64,000 nucleotides of DNA from Nitrospirillum amazonense (lineage in GTDB: Bacteria; Pseudomonadota; Alphaproteobacteria; Azospirillales; Azospirillaceae): assembly GCF_007828035.1 (NCBI RefSeq), contig NZ_VITV01000003.1, positions 124,001 to 188,000 on the forward strand, given 5' to 3'. The notes beneath the pieces were generated by a model. The model saw only the letters and a list, made by a program, of their open reading frames with translations, made no database searches and was not told where the DNA came from. This document shows, in pieces, positions 42,120 to 50,630 of the stretch (positions are counted from its first letter, which is position 1; every line of letters begins with the position of its first letter). Made by a program: the position numbers and the translations under genes.

Positions 42120-43484
42120 ATGGCCGCCTATGACTACGACCTTTTCACCATCGGCGCCGGCTCCGGCGGGGTGCGCGCCAGCCGAATCGCGGCCGGTCAC
42201 GGCGCCCGCGTGGCGGTGGCGGAGGAACGATACCTGGGCGGCACCTGCGTGAACGTCGGCTGCGTGCCCAAGAAGTTCCTGGTCTACGCCGCTCAGTACT
42301 CGGCCGGTTTCGAGGACGCCGCCGGCTATGGCTGGGACGTGGAAGCCAAGGACCATGACTGGCAACGCCTGATCGCCAACAAGGATGCGGAGATCACCCG
42401 CCTGAACGGCATCTACCGCCGTCTGCTGGAGAATTCCGGCGCCACCATATTCGAGGCGCGCGCCACCATCGTGGATGAGCACACGGTGGACGTGGGCGGC
42501 AAGCGGGTAACGGCGGAGCGCATCCTGATCGCCACCGGTGGCTGGCCGGAACTGCCGGAGAAGCCCGGTGTGCGCGACTACGCCATCACCTCCAACGAGG
42601 TGTTCCACCTGGATAAGCGTCCCGAACATATCGCCATCGTCGGCGCGGGCTATATCGCCACGGAATTCGCCGGTGTGTTCAACGGCTTGGGCTCCCGCAC
42701 CACGCAAATCTATCGGGGCGACAAGCTGCTGCGCGGCTTTGACGAGGATGTGCGGGATTTCCTGGGCGCAGAGATGGTCAAGGCCGGCGTCGATCTGCGC
42801 CCCGGCACCACCATCGAACGCCTGGAGAAGACCGGCCGCTGCTTGGTCGCCACCCTGTCCGACGGTACGACGTTGGAATTGGACGCCGTGCTCTACGCCA
42901 CCGGCCGCCGACCCAACGTGCGCGGCCTGGGCTTGGAGCGCGTGGGTGTGGAATTGAACGAGCGCGGTGCCATCAAGGTGGACGACCAGTACCGCACCAC
43001 CGTGCCCAACATCTATGCCCTGGGCGACGTGACCGACCGCGTGAACCTGACGCCGGTGGCCACGGCGGAGGGGCATGTGCTGGCCGACACCCTGTACGGC
43101 AACAAGCCGCGCAGCGTGAACTATCACAACATCCCGACCGCCGTTTTCTCCATTCCCCCTGTCGCCACGTGCGGCTTGACGGAGGAACAGGCCCGCGCCG
43201 TCTATCCGGCGGTCGACATCTATCGCACCAACTTCAAGCCCATGAAGCACACCATCTCCGGCCGGGACCAGCGCATGCTGATGAAGCTGGTGGTGGAACG
43301 CGCCAGCGACCGGGTGGTGGGCTGTCACCTAGTCGGCGACGACACGCCGGAGATGATCCAGGGCGTTGCCGTGGCCATGAACGCCGGCGCCACCAAGGCC
43401 GTGTTCGACAGCACCATCGGCCTGCACCCCACGGCGGCGGAAGAGTTCGTCACCCTGCGGACTAAGGTGCCCGACCCGGTTTAA
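42120..43484 (+). CDS. gor: Glutathione-disulfide reductase
   Basis: A 454-aa FAD flavoenzyme reducing oxidised glutathione with NADPH. FAD motif IGAGSGGVRASRIAA, redox-active Cys43 and Cys48 (GGTCVNVGCVPKK), the NADPH-binding IVGAGYIATEFAG, and the dimer catalytic His436 (GLHPTAAEE) are all present. YRGDKLLRGFD and TGRRPNVRGL fit GR better than other family members. The ATG at 42120 starts the FAD motif; it diverges from the LivK pair. Confidence 0.95.
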   Translation: MAAYDYDLFTIGAGSGGVRASRIAAGHGARVAVAEERYLGGTCVNVGCVPKKFLVYAAQYSAGFEDAAGYGWDVEAKDHDWQRLIANKDAEITRLNGIYRRLLENSGATIFEARATIVDEHTVDVGGKRVTAERILIATGGWPELPEKPGVRDYAITSNEVFHLDKRPEHIAIVGAGYIATEFAGVFNGLGSRTTQIYRGDKLLRGFDEDVRDFLGAEMVKAGVDLRPGTTIERLEKTGRCLVATLSDGTTLELDAVLYATGRRPNVRGLGLERVGVELNERGAIKVDDQYRTTVPNIYALGDVTDRVNLTPVATAEGHVLADTLYGNKPRSVNYHNIPTAVFSIPPVATCGLTEEQARAVYPAVDIYRTNFKPMKHTISGRDQRMLMKLVVERASDRVVGCHLVGDDTPEMIQGVAVAMNAGATKAVFDSTIGLHPTAAEEFVTLRTKVPDPV

Positions 43485-43517
43485 GGGACGGCGGATCCCG
43501 TGTGACCCGGCCTGACC

Positions 43518-44720
43518 TCAGGTCGGGCGGGCCTGGGTCGCCACGGGCGTGCGCCGGCTGTTGGCGGCCAGGCCGGTTTCCACCAGCTGGGCCATGCCCG
43601 GCACCATTTCCTGCCGCAGCCAGTCCAGCTTCTGCCCCGGGGCGCCCCGGCCGGCGGTGGGGAAGGCGCGCTTCCAGCCGCCCAGTTTCACCGCCAGGCC
43701 GCAGCATAGGGCGCCGACGCTGGTGTGATGCGCCTCGATCTCACGCCGCATGGCCTGGAAGCCGTCCGCGGACAGGTCATCCCACAGCTGCCGCGTCATG
43801 CGGTCGAAGCTGCGGAAGCATCCCTCCAGCTGGGCCATGATGATGTCCAGGCTGGTATCCACCGTGGTGATCAGGCGCTGGGCGGCGCTGTCGCTTTGCA
43901 CCAGGGGCGCGCGTTTCAGATCCACCAGCCAGCGGCCGAACTCCTCCAGCAGGGCATGGGCGCCGTCGCGGCAGCTGCGGAAATAGGCGACCGACAGGAA
44001 GATGTCGCCATACTGCGCCAGGAATTCGGGAATCTCGGTCAGCTTCAGGCCCAGCCGCCCGGCGATGTGGCGCAGGTTGGCCAGGGTCTCCGCCCGGTCG
44101 GGGCTGGAGAGCAGGGCGGTCAGGTCGCCCATGTTCTCAACCCGCGCCGCCTGCTCGCCATAGACGCGGCGCAACAGGGGGCGGGTGAAGCCCTGCATGT
44201 AATGGGTCAGCTCTTCCTGCTTCTCCGGGGACAGCACCAGGTGCTGGTGCTCATCCACCGCGATGCCCAGGGCACGCAGCTCGATGCGCAGGGAGTAGAC
44301 GTCGAACGACGCCACGGCGCCCAGTTTCAGCAGCAGGGCCATATCGCGTTCCAACGAGGCCTTGTCGGCGGCGAATTCCCGCCCCAGGCCCTCGATCTGG
44401 ATGAGCCCGGTGCCGGCGCGGGCGTCGCGGAACAGCTCCACCATCGTTTCCAGCCGCGCCGTCTTCACCAGGCGCGCGCGCTTCAGACCGCTGACGGTCA
44501 AGGGCAGCAGGTGCAGCGGCAGCAGATGCAGGGCGTCGGTTTCATCCGACCAGGCGGCGGTGTCACGAACAGGACGATCGGCGGCGGCGTGGGAGATGCC
44601 GTCGGCGCGGGGCGGCTCCAGCGTGACCGGGCGCAGCGGCATGGCACGGGGCAGGGCGGGGGGCGGCGGCGAAGCCATGGGGTCGGCGCCTGGTGACGCA
44701 TCGTGGACTGCAAGCGGCAT
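43518..44720 (-). CDS. Uncharacterised 400-aa protein
   Basis: I do not recognise the family. Residues 1-80 are Pro/Ala-rich and probably disordered. From ~70 it is almost wholly helical, starting with ALHLLPLHLLPLTVSGLKRA. Recognisable blocks are ELTHYMQGFTRPLLRRVYG, LTEIPEFLAQYGDIFLSVAY and VDTSLDIIMAQLEGCFRSFD. No membrane helix or signal peptide is seen. ATG 44720 has AGGA at good spacing; the frame is open to 44819. An AT-rich dyad lies upstream at 44827-44855. Confidence 0.75.
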   Translation of the reverse strand: MPLAVHDASPGADPMASPPPPALPRAMPLRPVTLEPPRADGISHAAADRPVRDTAAWSDETDALHLLPLHLLPLTVSGLKRARLVKTARLETMVELFRDARAGTGLIQIEGLGREFAADKASLERDMALLLKLGAVASFDVYSLRIELRALGIAVDEHQHLVLSPEKQEELTHYMQGFTRPLLRRVYGEQAARVENMGDLTALLSSPDRAETLANLRHIAGRLGLKLTEIPEFLAQYGDIFLSVAYFRSCRDGAHALLEEFGRWLVDLKRAPLVQSDSAAQRLITTVDTSLDIIMAQLEGCFRSFDRMTRQLWDDLSADGFQAMRREIEAHHTSVGALCCGLAVKLGGWKRAFPTAGRGAPGQKLDWLRQEMVPGMAQLVETGLAANSRRTPVATQARPT

Positions 44721-44826
44721 ATGGTCGTCCTGAAAGCCGTAATGCGGTCCGTCACCCGAATTGGACGGCCGATGGAAAGGGCGGAACCGGGCTGCCACCC
44801 TGTTTCCGGCAATCAACATAAATCCA

Positions 44827-44855
44827 ATTGAGTACTAGTAAAGTACTAACTCAAT
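44827..44855. promoter_or_regulatory. AT-rich dyad with twin AGTACT half-sites
   Basis: ATTGAGT (44827-44833) and ACTCAAT (44849-44855) are perfect inverted arms with a 15-bp spacer. Within it the self-complementary AGTACT occurs at 44831-44836 and 44842-44847, 11 bp apart, on one DNA face. It lies 107 bp upstream of the unknown 400-aa protein gene. No known regulator consensus is recognised. Confidence 0.45.
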
Positions 44856-45100
44856 GGGTGGGGCGAGTGGGGGACGCGTTTGCTCCATTTTTAGTGTTGT
44901 CGGCAATAATTACATCAAATCCAATATAATTACTCGTCACAATTCATCGCTTCCCGTAGGTAAGTGGGCGCCCTATGTGGCTGAATGGGCGGATGGTCGA
45001 GGGCAGGGGCGGGGCCGTGGCGCGGTCGCGCCCCGCGTCCGCCGCCGGGCAGCCATCCCGTTCTTGCCTGCGGGCGGCGGCGGGGCCATAGTCCGGCCCC

Positions 45101-45133
45101 GATACGGCGGCGTCCCCCGTGCGGGGGCGTATC
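45101..45133 (+). promoter_or_regulatory. pyrB leader hairpin
   Basis: GATACG (45101-45106) pairs with CGTATC (45128-45133), and inside them CCCCC pairs with GGGGG around a GTGC loop (45114-45127), leaving a 7-nt bulge. A C-rich run follows and the pyrB ATG is 28 bp further. It could serve in attenuation or translation control of pyrimidine genes; this is inferred. Confidence 0.35.
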
Positions 45134-45161
45134 CGTCCCCCCTGACCGCCCTAGGGATCCC

Positions 45162-46100
45162 ATGCGCTTTCCGCACCGGCACCTGCTTGGCATCGAAGGC
45201 CTGAGCCAGGCCCAGATCAACACCATCCTGGATCTGGCCGACACCTACGTCGAACAGAACCGCAGCCCCAACAAGAAGTCGGACGTGCTGCGCGGCAAGA
45301 CCGTGGTCAACCTGTTCTTCGAGAACTCCACCCGCACCCGCACCAGTTTCGAGCTGGCGGCCAAGCGGCTGGGGGGCGACGCTATCAACATGTCGGTTGA
45401 TGGTTCCAGCGTGAAGAAGGGCGAAACCCTGCTGGACACCGCCACCACGCTGAACGCCATGCACCTGGACGTGCTGGTGGTGCGCCATCCGGAGTCGGGC
45501 GCGGTGAAGCTGCTGGCCGACAAGGTGAACTGCGCCGTGATCTCCGGCGGCGACGGCGCGCACGAGCATCCGACCCAAGCGCTGCTGGACGCGCTGACCA
45601 TCCGCCGCAACAAGGGCCGCCTGGATGGCCTGACGGTGACCATCTGCGGCGACATCCTGCACAGCCGTGTCGCCCGGTCCAACATACAGCTCCTGAACAT
45701 CATGGGTGCGCGCGTGCGCGTGGTGGCGCCGCCCACCCTGCTGCCCCGCGCCATCGGCGAGCTGAGCGTGGAGGTGCACCACGACATGGCCACCGGCCTG
45801 AAGGATGCCGACATCGTCATGATGCTGCGCCTGCAGCTGGAACGCATGCAGGGGCAGTTCGTGCCCTCGGTGCGGGAGTACTACCGCTTCTTCGGCCTGG
45901 ATTATGAGAAGCTGGCGGCGGCCAAGCCGGACGCCCTGATCATGCATCCCGGTCCGATGAACCGCGGTGTGGAGATCGACAGCCTGGTGGCCGACGACAT
46001 CAACCGCAGCGTCATCCTGCAACAGGTGGAACTGGGCGTGGCCGTGCGCATGGCCTGCCTGGATCTCCTGACCCGGCATGGCCGCAACGACCCTGCCTGA
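45162..46100 (+). CDS. pyrB: Aspartate carbamoyltransferase catalytic subunit PyrB
   Basis: A 312-aa enzyme condensing carbamoyl phosphate with aspartate, the committed step of pyrimidine synthesis. The carbamoyl-phosphate motif STRTRTSFE is at 56-64; HPTQALLD follows at 136-143, and MHPGPMNRG near the end. No pyrI is present. pyrC follows after 57 bp; together with an inactive-looking PyrC this fits the large ATCase/PyrC' complex type. ATG 45162 has AGGGA upstream. Confidence 0.96.
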   Translation: MRFPHRHLLGIEGLSQAQINTILDLADTYVEQNRSPNKKSDVLRGKTVVNLFFENSTRTRTSFELAAKRLGGDAINMSVDGSSVKKGETLLDTATTLNAMHLDVLVVRHPESGAVKLLADKVNCAVISGGDGAHEHPTQALLDALTIRRNKGRLDGLTVTICGDILHSRVARSNIQLLNIMGARVRVVAPPTLLPRAIGELSVEVHHDMATGLKDADIVMMLRLQLERMQGQFVPSVREYYRFFGLDYEKLAAAKPDALIMHPGPMNRGVEIDSLVADDINRSVILQQVELGVAVRMACLDLLTRHGRNDPA

Positions 46101-46157
46101 CGCGCGCCCCCGTCTCCGCCCCGCCTCACCGCCTCTCGACCTTCCGGGACCATCCCC

Positions 46158-47456
46158 ATGGCCACACACGCCCGCACCGCCATCCTGAACGCCCGCCTGC
46201 TGGATCCGGACAGCCGCCTGGACCAGCGCGGTTCCCTGCTGATCGACGGGGGCAAGATCGCCGATCACGGCCCCGGCCTGTTCCGGGACGGCGTGCCGGA
46301 CGGTATCGAGATCATCGACGCCGAAGGCGCCTGCGTCGCCCCCGGCCTGGTCGATCTGCGGGCCCAGGTGGGCGAGCCGGGGCACGAGGATAATGAGACG
46401 CTGAAGACCGCCAGCCAGGCGGCGGCGGCCGGCGGCATCACCGCCCTTGCCTGTCTCCCCGACACCGACCCGGTTATCGACGATGTGGCGGGCCTGGAGT
46501 TCATCGCCCGCCGCGCGCGGGAGGTGAAGCTGGTGAAGGTTTTCGCCTATGCCGGCATCACGCGCGACCTGGGCGGCAAGGAACTGACCGAGATGGGCTT
46601 GCTTGCCGAGGCCGGCGCGGTGGGCTTCACCGATGGCGGCAAGGCCGTGGCCGACGCCCTGGTCATGCAGCGGGCGCTGGCCTACGCCAGCATCTGGGGT
46701 CGCCCCATCATGCAGCACCCGCAGGAGCCGCGACTGGCCACCGGCGCCATGAATTCGGGCGAGATCGCCACCCGGCTGGGCCTGTCCGGCATTCCCGCCG
46801 TGGCCGAGGTCATCATGCTGGAGCGTGACCTGCGCCTGGTGGAGGCCACGGGCGGCCGCTACCACGCCGCCGACATCTCCACCGCCGAGTCCGTGGCCGT
46901 CATCCGCGCCGCCAAGCGCAAGGGCCTGAAGGTCACCTGCGACACCGCCCCGCCGTACTTCACCCTGACGGAACGGGATGTCGGCGACTACCGTACCTTC
47001 TTCAAGCTGTCGCCGCCGCTGCGCACCGAGGACGATCGCCAGGCGATCGTGGAAGGGCTGGCCGACGGCACCATCGACTGCATCACCAGCGACCATCTGC
47101 CCTGGAATCAGGACGCCAAGCGCGTGCCCTTCGCCCAGGCGGCCTTCGGTTCCGTGGGCCTGGAGACGCTGCTGCCCCTGACGCTGGATCTGGTGCACAA
47201 GGGGCACTTGAGCCTGCTGGACGCCTTGGCCACCGTCACGGTCAAGCCGGCCGCCGTGCTGGGCCTGGGGCTGGGCCGCCTGCGCACCGGTGCCGCCGCC
47301 GACCTGGTCATCTTCGATGCCGAGCGGCCTTGGCGCGTGGATGCCGAGGCGCTGCACAGCAAGTCCAAGAACAGCTGCTTCGACAAGCACCCGGTGCAGG
47401 GCCGCGTGCTGCGCACCCTGGTGGATGGCCGCACCGTCTTCCAGCTGGCGGCCTGA
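46158..47456 (+). CDS. pyrC: Dihydroorotase-like protein, probably non-catalytic (PyrC'/PyrX)
   Basis: A 432-aa amidohydrolase of the dihydroorotase type. The metal motif that should read Asp-x-His-x-His is Asp66-Leu-Arg68-Ala-Gln70 ([17 protein letters not shown]), so both histidine ligands are missing. Other blocks remain ([18 protein letters not shown]). This matches known inactive PyrC homologues that support ATCase assembly; an active dihydroorotase should be encoded elsewhere. It is coupled to plsY by a TGATG overlap. Confidence 0.92.
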   Translation: MATHARTAILNARLLDPDSRLDQRGSLLIDGGKIADHGPGLFRDGVPDGIEIIDAEGACVAPGLVDLRAQVGEPGHEDNETLKTASQAAAAGGITALACLPDTDPVIDDVAGLEFIARRAREVKLVKVFAYAGITRDLGGKELTEMGLLAEAGAVGFTDGGKAVADALVMQRALAYASIWGRPIMQHPQEPRLATGAMNSGEIATRLGLSGIPAVAEVIMLERDLRLVEATGGRYHAADISTAESVAVIRAAKRKGLKVTCDTAPPYFTLTERDVGDYRTFFKLSPPLRTEDDRQAIVEGLADGTIDCITSDHLPWNQDAKRVPFAQAAFGSVGLETLLPLTLDLVHKGHLSLLDALATVTVKPAAVLGLGLGRLRTGAAADLVIFDAERPWRVDAEALHSKSKNSCFDKHPVQGRVLRTLVDGRTVFQLAA

Positions 47457-48142
47457 TGCCCATGGACACGGCGGCGCTGCCCCTGATGCCCCTGCTGCTG
47501 ACGCTGGCCGGCGGCTACCTGCTGGGCTCCATCCCCTTCGGCCTGGTGCTGGCCTATCTGGGCGGCTATGGCGACATCCGCAAGATCGGCTCCGGCAACA
47601 TCGGCGCCACCAACGTGCTGCGCACCGGCAACAAGCCCCTGGCCGCCGCCACCCTGGTGCTGGACAGCGGCAAGGGCGCCATCGCCGTGGGCGTCGCCCA
47701 CTGCCTGGCCATGAGCTTCCTGCCGTCGCCGGACGCGCCGCACCTGGCCGCCCTGGTGGCCGGCGGCGGCGCCATGCTGGGCCACACCTTCCCGGTGTGG
47801 CTGGGCTTCAAGGGCGGTAAGGGTGTGGCCACGGCGCTGGGCGTGCTGCTGGCCACCTGCTGGCCGGTGGGCGTCATTGCCTGCCTGACTTGGCTGCTGG
47901 TGGCCGTCCTGTTCCGCATCTCCTCCCTCTCCGCCCTGGTGGCCCTGGCCTTGGCGCCGCTGGTCGCGTGGTTCCTGCCGGCGGTGTGGCCGGACGCCGC
48001 CGACTTCGGCGCCGGTGGAGCGGAAGCCGCCCTGGCGCTTGCCATCGCGGTGCTGGTGTGGATTCGCCATCACGCCAACATCCGACGCCTGCTGGCGGGG
48101 ACGGAACCCCGCATCGGACAGGGGAAAAAGAAGGAAGGCTGA
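47456..48142 (+). CDS. plsY: Acyl-phosphate:glycerol-3-phosphate acyltransferase PlsY
   Basis: A 228-aa membrane enzyme making lysophosphatidic acid. The conserved loops are [30 protein letters not shown], and [18 protein letters not shown]; five helices are expected. It begins in the pyrC stop (TGATG). In many alphaproteobacteria dprA and topA come next; here a small charged protein follows. The Lys-rich tail (GQGKKKEG) is normal. Confidence 0.95.
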   Translation: MPMDTAALPLMPLLLTLAGGYLLGSIPFGLVLAYLGGYGDIRKIGSGNIGATNVLRTGNKPLAAATLVLDSGKGAIAVGVAHCLAMSFLPSPDAPHLAALVAGGGAMLGHTFPVWLGFKGGKGVATALGVLLATCWPVGVIACLTWLLVAVLFRISSLSALVALALAPLVAWFLPAVWPDAADFGAGGAEAALALAIAVLVWIRHHANIRRLLAGTEPRIGQGKKKEG

Positions 48143-48214
48143 CCCAGCTCAGCCCCTTTGAACCTCGGGGCGCCTATCCTTATGTCAAGGATGTCCCCTT
48201 GAGGAGGAACGGTG

Positions 48215-48445
48215 ATGAGCAAGAAGACGGACAAGGACGCCGATACCGGCAGCATCCTGGGCAACATCATCCTGGAAGAGGTGGTGGAGGCGATCGAAGA
48301 GGCGCGCTCCCCCACGCCGGACATCTTCCCGCCCATCCCGCACGAGGTGCCTCAGCCCGAGGGTGCCCCGTCGGTGGACAAGCGGGAAGAGGAACGTGAG
48401 TCCCCGAGGAAGCGGCCGGATGCGCCGGGGCACCACAGCCGCTAG
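48215..48445 (+). CDS. Small charged hypothetical protein
   Basis: A 76-aa protein of unknown function. Residues ~12-30 (SILGNIILEEVVEAIEEA) form one amphipathic acidic helix; the rest is Pro-, Glu- and Arg-rich and likely disordered. A strong GAGGAGG ribosome site 7 nt before ATG 48215 supports expression (a GTG lies one codon upstream). No cysteines, signal peptide or membrane helix. It has its own unit between plsY and a convergent hydrolase. Confidence 0.65.
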   Translation: MSKKTDKDADTGSILGNIILEEVVEAIEEARSPTPDIFPPIPHEVPQPEGAPSVDKREEERESPRKRPDAPGHHSR

Positions 48446-48463
48446 CCTCACGGCATCCACACC

Positions 48464-49237
48464 TCAGCCCTGGCCGGCGGCCTTCAGGATCAGGCCGGCG
48501 ATTTCCTGCGCGTGCGACACTAGGGTCAGATGGCCGCCGTCGACCTCGATGGTGTCCGCGTTCATGCGCTTGGCCAGGAAACGCTCCAGGTCGGGGGAGA
48601 TGGTCAGGTCCTGCTTGGACACCGCATAGTAGCTGGGCTTGTCATGCCAGGCGGCGGCGGTGGTGCGGCCCGCGAAGATGCTGGCGGCCGTCGGGCCCTG
48701 TTCGGCATACAGCGCCTTGGCCTGCGCCGGGGCGACACCGTTGGCGAAGTAGTCCAGGAAGCCCTTTTCCGAGATGACGGTCATGCCGTCATGGTTCTGC
48801 ACCTCCGCCCGCACGGGCATGGTGGGGAACTTGGCCGAAAGGGCCACGAAGTCCTCGTTCGCATCCGGGGCGCGGGCGGCGACATAGACCAGGGCCGTGA
48901 CCTTCGGGTCGGTGCCCACATCGCTGATCACCGTGCCGCCCCAGGAATGGGCCACCAGCACGGTGGGACCATCCTGCTGCGCCAGCACAGCGCGGGTGGC
49001 GGCGTCCGACTCAGCCAACGAGGTCAACGGGTTCTGCACGGCCGTGACATGCAGTCCCTTCGCCTGCAGGATCTTGATGACCTCGTTCCAGCTGGATCCA
49101 TCGGCCCAGGCGCCGTGCACCAGCACGACGTTATGGACGGGGGCCGGAGCCGCCGGGGTGGTGGCCGCGGCGGCAGGCAGGGCAACGGTGGACGCGGTCA
49201 GGGCGAGGGCGGCGACAAAGGACAGCTTGCGAAACAT
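48464..49237 (-). CDS. Secreted alpha/beta hydrolase
   Basis: A 257-aa protein with a signal peptide (MFRKLSFVAALALTASTVAL, cleavage after AAAA). The alpha/beta hydrolase core shows the oxyanion motif LVHGAWADGSSW, the nucleophile Ser in VAHSWGGTV, and a C-terminal His (EVDGGHLTLVSH). The pattern resembles small esterases of the salicylate-esterase/EstC type; substrate unknown. A GGAG site precedes the ATG. It diverges from the ECF sigma factor gene and may belong to its regulon. Confidence 0.85.
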   Translation of the reverse strand: MFRKLSFVAALALTASTVALPAAAATTPAAPAPVHNVVLVHGAWADGSSWNEVIKILQAKGLHVTAVQNPLTSLAESDAATRAVLAQQDGPTVLVAHSWGGTVISDVGTDPKVTALVYVAARAPDANEDFVALSAKFPTMPVRAEVQNHDGMTVISEKGFLDYFANGVAPAQAKALYAEQGPTAASIFAGRTTAAAWHDKPSYYAVSKQDLTISPDLERFLAKRMNADTIEVDGGHLTLVSHAQEIAGLILKAAGQG

Positions 49238-49307
49238 GGCGGGTCTCCTAGCATGGGATCGAACAGGGGGAAGCGCTGTGGCCTCTTTCCTGTCTTCGGC
49301 GGCCCGG

Positions 49308-49340
49308 CCCCGGGCGTAACAGCGCCCGCGGAATTTTTTT
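49308..49340 (+). terminator. Orphan intrinsic terminator before the ECF sigma gene
   Basis: CGGGCG (49311-49316) pairs with CGCCCG (49323-49328), extended by two more pairs past one mismatch, with the loop TAACAG; then CGGAA and eight T. This is a canonical terminator in plus orientation, but no plus-strand gene lies upstream (the neighbour is transcribed away). It may end a small RNA or attenuate the sigma gene leader. Confidence 0.6.
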
Positions 49341-49365
49341 TGAGAAAATTTTTTCGAGCCGCCGC

Positions 49366-49391
49366 GTAACAATCCGGCCCCCGCCGGCGAA
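49366..49391 (+). promoter_or_regulatory. ECF-type promoter of the sigma/NrsF operon
   Basis: GTAACA and CGAA are separated by 16 bp, close to the Caulobacter SigF-dependent motif GTAACC-N16-CGAA as I remember it. An extra GCGTAACA copy lies 50 bp upstream, in the terminator loop. Autoregulation is usual for this sigma class. The predicted start at about 49398 nearly coincides with the ATG, so the mRNA might be leaderless. Confidence 0.45.
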
Positions 49392-49399
49392 GGATGGAT

Positions 49400-49984
49400 A
49401 TGGACCCGTTGGAAGAGCGGTGGGCGGCGGCGATGCGCGCGGAACGGCGTGGCGATGCCGCCGCCTATCAGCGCTTCCTGGCCGAGGCGGCAACGCTGTT
49501 CCGGCGGGTGGTCCATAACCGCCTGGGCCGCTTCGGCCTGGGCACGGCGGAGACGGAAGACATCGTGCAGGAAATACTGATCGGCCTGCACACCAAGCGG
49601 CATACCTGGGACCCTGGCCGGCCCCTCATGCCCTGGCTGCACGGCATCGCCCGCTACAAGTTCCTGGACGCGGCCCGCAAGCTGCGGCGGGAGGCGTCGG
49701 GCACCGCCGACCTCACCATCGACGACCTGGCGGACGCCCTGGCGGCGCCGGAGGAGGAGCGGGAGCGCGCCCTGGTGGACGTGGATCGCCACATCGCCCA
49801 GTTGCCGGCCGGCCAGCGGGGCGTGGTGCGGGCCCTGGCCGTGGAGGGGCTCTCACCCCAGGCCACGGCCCGGCAGCTGAACCTCAGCGAAGGCTCCGTC
49901 CGCGTGCTGTTCCACCGCGCCCTGAAGGCCCTGTGGAACGCCGCCGATCCGCCCGCTGGGGATGAAAGAGGGAGGAAGCCATGA
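49400..49984 (+). CDS. ECF-type RNA polymerase sigma factor
   Basis: A 194-aa sigma factor. Region 2 spans ~25-95 (TAETEDIVQEILIGLHTKRH; PLMPWLHGIARYKFLDAAR) and region 4 ~135-185 (LPAGQRGVVRALAVEGLSPQ; LSEGSVRVLFHRALKAL). The next gene encodes a DUF1109/NrsF membrane protein and overlaps by 4 nt, the signature of SigF-like ECF factors that respond to metal or oxidative stress. ATG 49400 has AGGA at 5 nt; an ATG two codons earlier is possible. Confidence 0.92.
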   Translation: MDPLEERWAAAMRAERRGDAAAYQRFLAEAATLFRRVVHNRLGRFGLGTAETEDIVQEILIGLHTKRHTWDPGRPLMPWLHGIARYKFLDAARKLRREASGTADLTIDDLADALAAPEEERERALVDVDRHIAQLPAGQRGVVRALAVEGLSPQATARQLNLSEGSVRVLFHRALKALWNAADPPAGDERGRKP

Positions 49985-50622
49985 ACCGCTCGACCGAGAC
50001 CTTGATCGCGCAGCTGTCGGGGCAGGCGGGGCGCCGTTCCGGCTTGCGCATGGAGGCCTTCCCCGCCGTTCTGGTCCTGGCGCTGACCCTGTCACTGGCT
50101 ATCGCCATTGCCGTGGTTCTGGCCCTGGCGGGTGTGCGGCCGGACATCGGCACGGCGGCGACGCAGGCGCCCTTCCTGTTCAAGGTGGCCGGCACCGGCG
50201 CCTTGGCACTGGCCGGCGCCTGGCTGGTTCTGCGGTCGGCGGCGCCGGGGCGGGGACTACCGCGCCTGGCCCCTTTGCTGCCCGGCTTCCTGATCATGAC
50301 CTTCCGAGCAGCCACCGACCGCTCCGGCCTTTCCTATTTGGGCCTGCACACCTATTCCGCCCTGACGTGCATGAGCATCATCATCGCGGCCTCCCTGCCG
50401 GCCCTGGCCGCCCTGATCCTGCTGCTGCGCCACGGCGCGCCCACGGAGCCGGTGCGCGCCGCCGCCGTGGCCGGTGGCCTGGCCGGCGCGCTGGGGGCCA
50501 TGGCCTATGCGCTGGCCTGCGAGAACGACGCCGGCACCTTTGTGCTGCTGTGGTACAGCGCCGCCATCGCCATCATGGCGGCGGTGGGCGCCGTGGCTGG
50601 GCGTATGGCGTTGCGGTGGTAG
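49981..50622 (+). CDS. nrsF: NrsF (DUF1109) anti-sigma factor
   Basis: A 213-aa inner-membrane protein with six predicted helices (~30-50, 62-80, 90-108, 118-140, 150-170, 180-205). It begins MNRSTETLIAQLSGQAGRRS, the typical NrsF N-terminus, and has cysteines in membrane segments (LTCMSI, ALACEND) like the redox-active ones of NrsF. It is expected to hold the preceding sigma factor at the membrane until stress. Start overlaps the sigma stop (ATGA). Confidence 0.88.
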   Translation: MNRSTETLIAQLSGQAGRRSGLRMEAFPAVLVLALTLSLAIAIAVVLALAGVRPDIGTAATQAPFLFKVAGTGALALAGAWLVLRSAAPGRGLPRLAPLLPGFLIMTFRAATDRSGLSYLGLHTYSALTCMSIIIAASLPALAALILLLRHGAPTEPVRAAAVAGGLAGALGAMAYALACENDAGTFVLLWYSAAIAIMAAVGAVAGRMALRW

Positions 50623-50630
50623 GGGGCGGG

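Larger units (their letters stand above)
44721..45161. other. Divergent regulatory region before pyrB
   Basis: About 440 bp without a credible gene. From left to right it holds an AT-rich dyad (44827-44855), a perfect TATAAT (44925-44930) inside a further AT-rich patch, and a large stem-loop close to the pyrB start (45101-45133). A 116-codon open frame (44854-45204) crosses all of these and looks spurious. Confidence 0.6.

Noticed and set aside
44763-44785. GGAAC-like general-stress (EcfG) promoter
   Set aside because: The GGAAC at 44763 has GTTT at 14 bp, not the required 16-17, and no plus-strand gene follows.
44854-45204. 116-codon frame before and overlapping pyrB
   Set aside because: It crosses an AT-rich promoter region and the pyrB leader hairpin, and its sequence is unlike any protein.
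49316-49337. Upstream GTAACA copy as a second sigma-factor promoter
   Set aside because: No CGAA lies 16-17 bp downstream; the motif is in the loop of the terminator hairpin instead.
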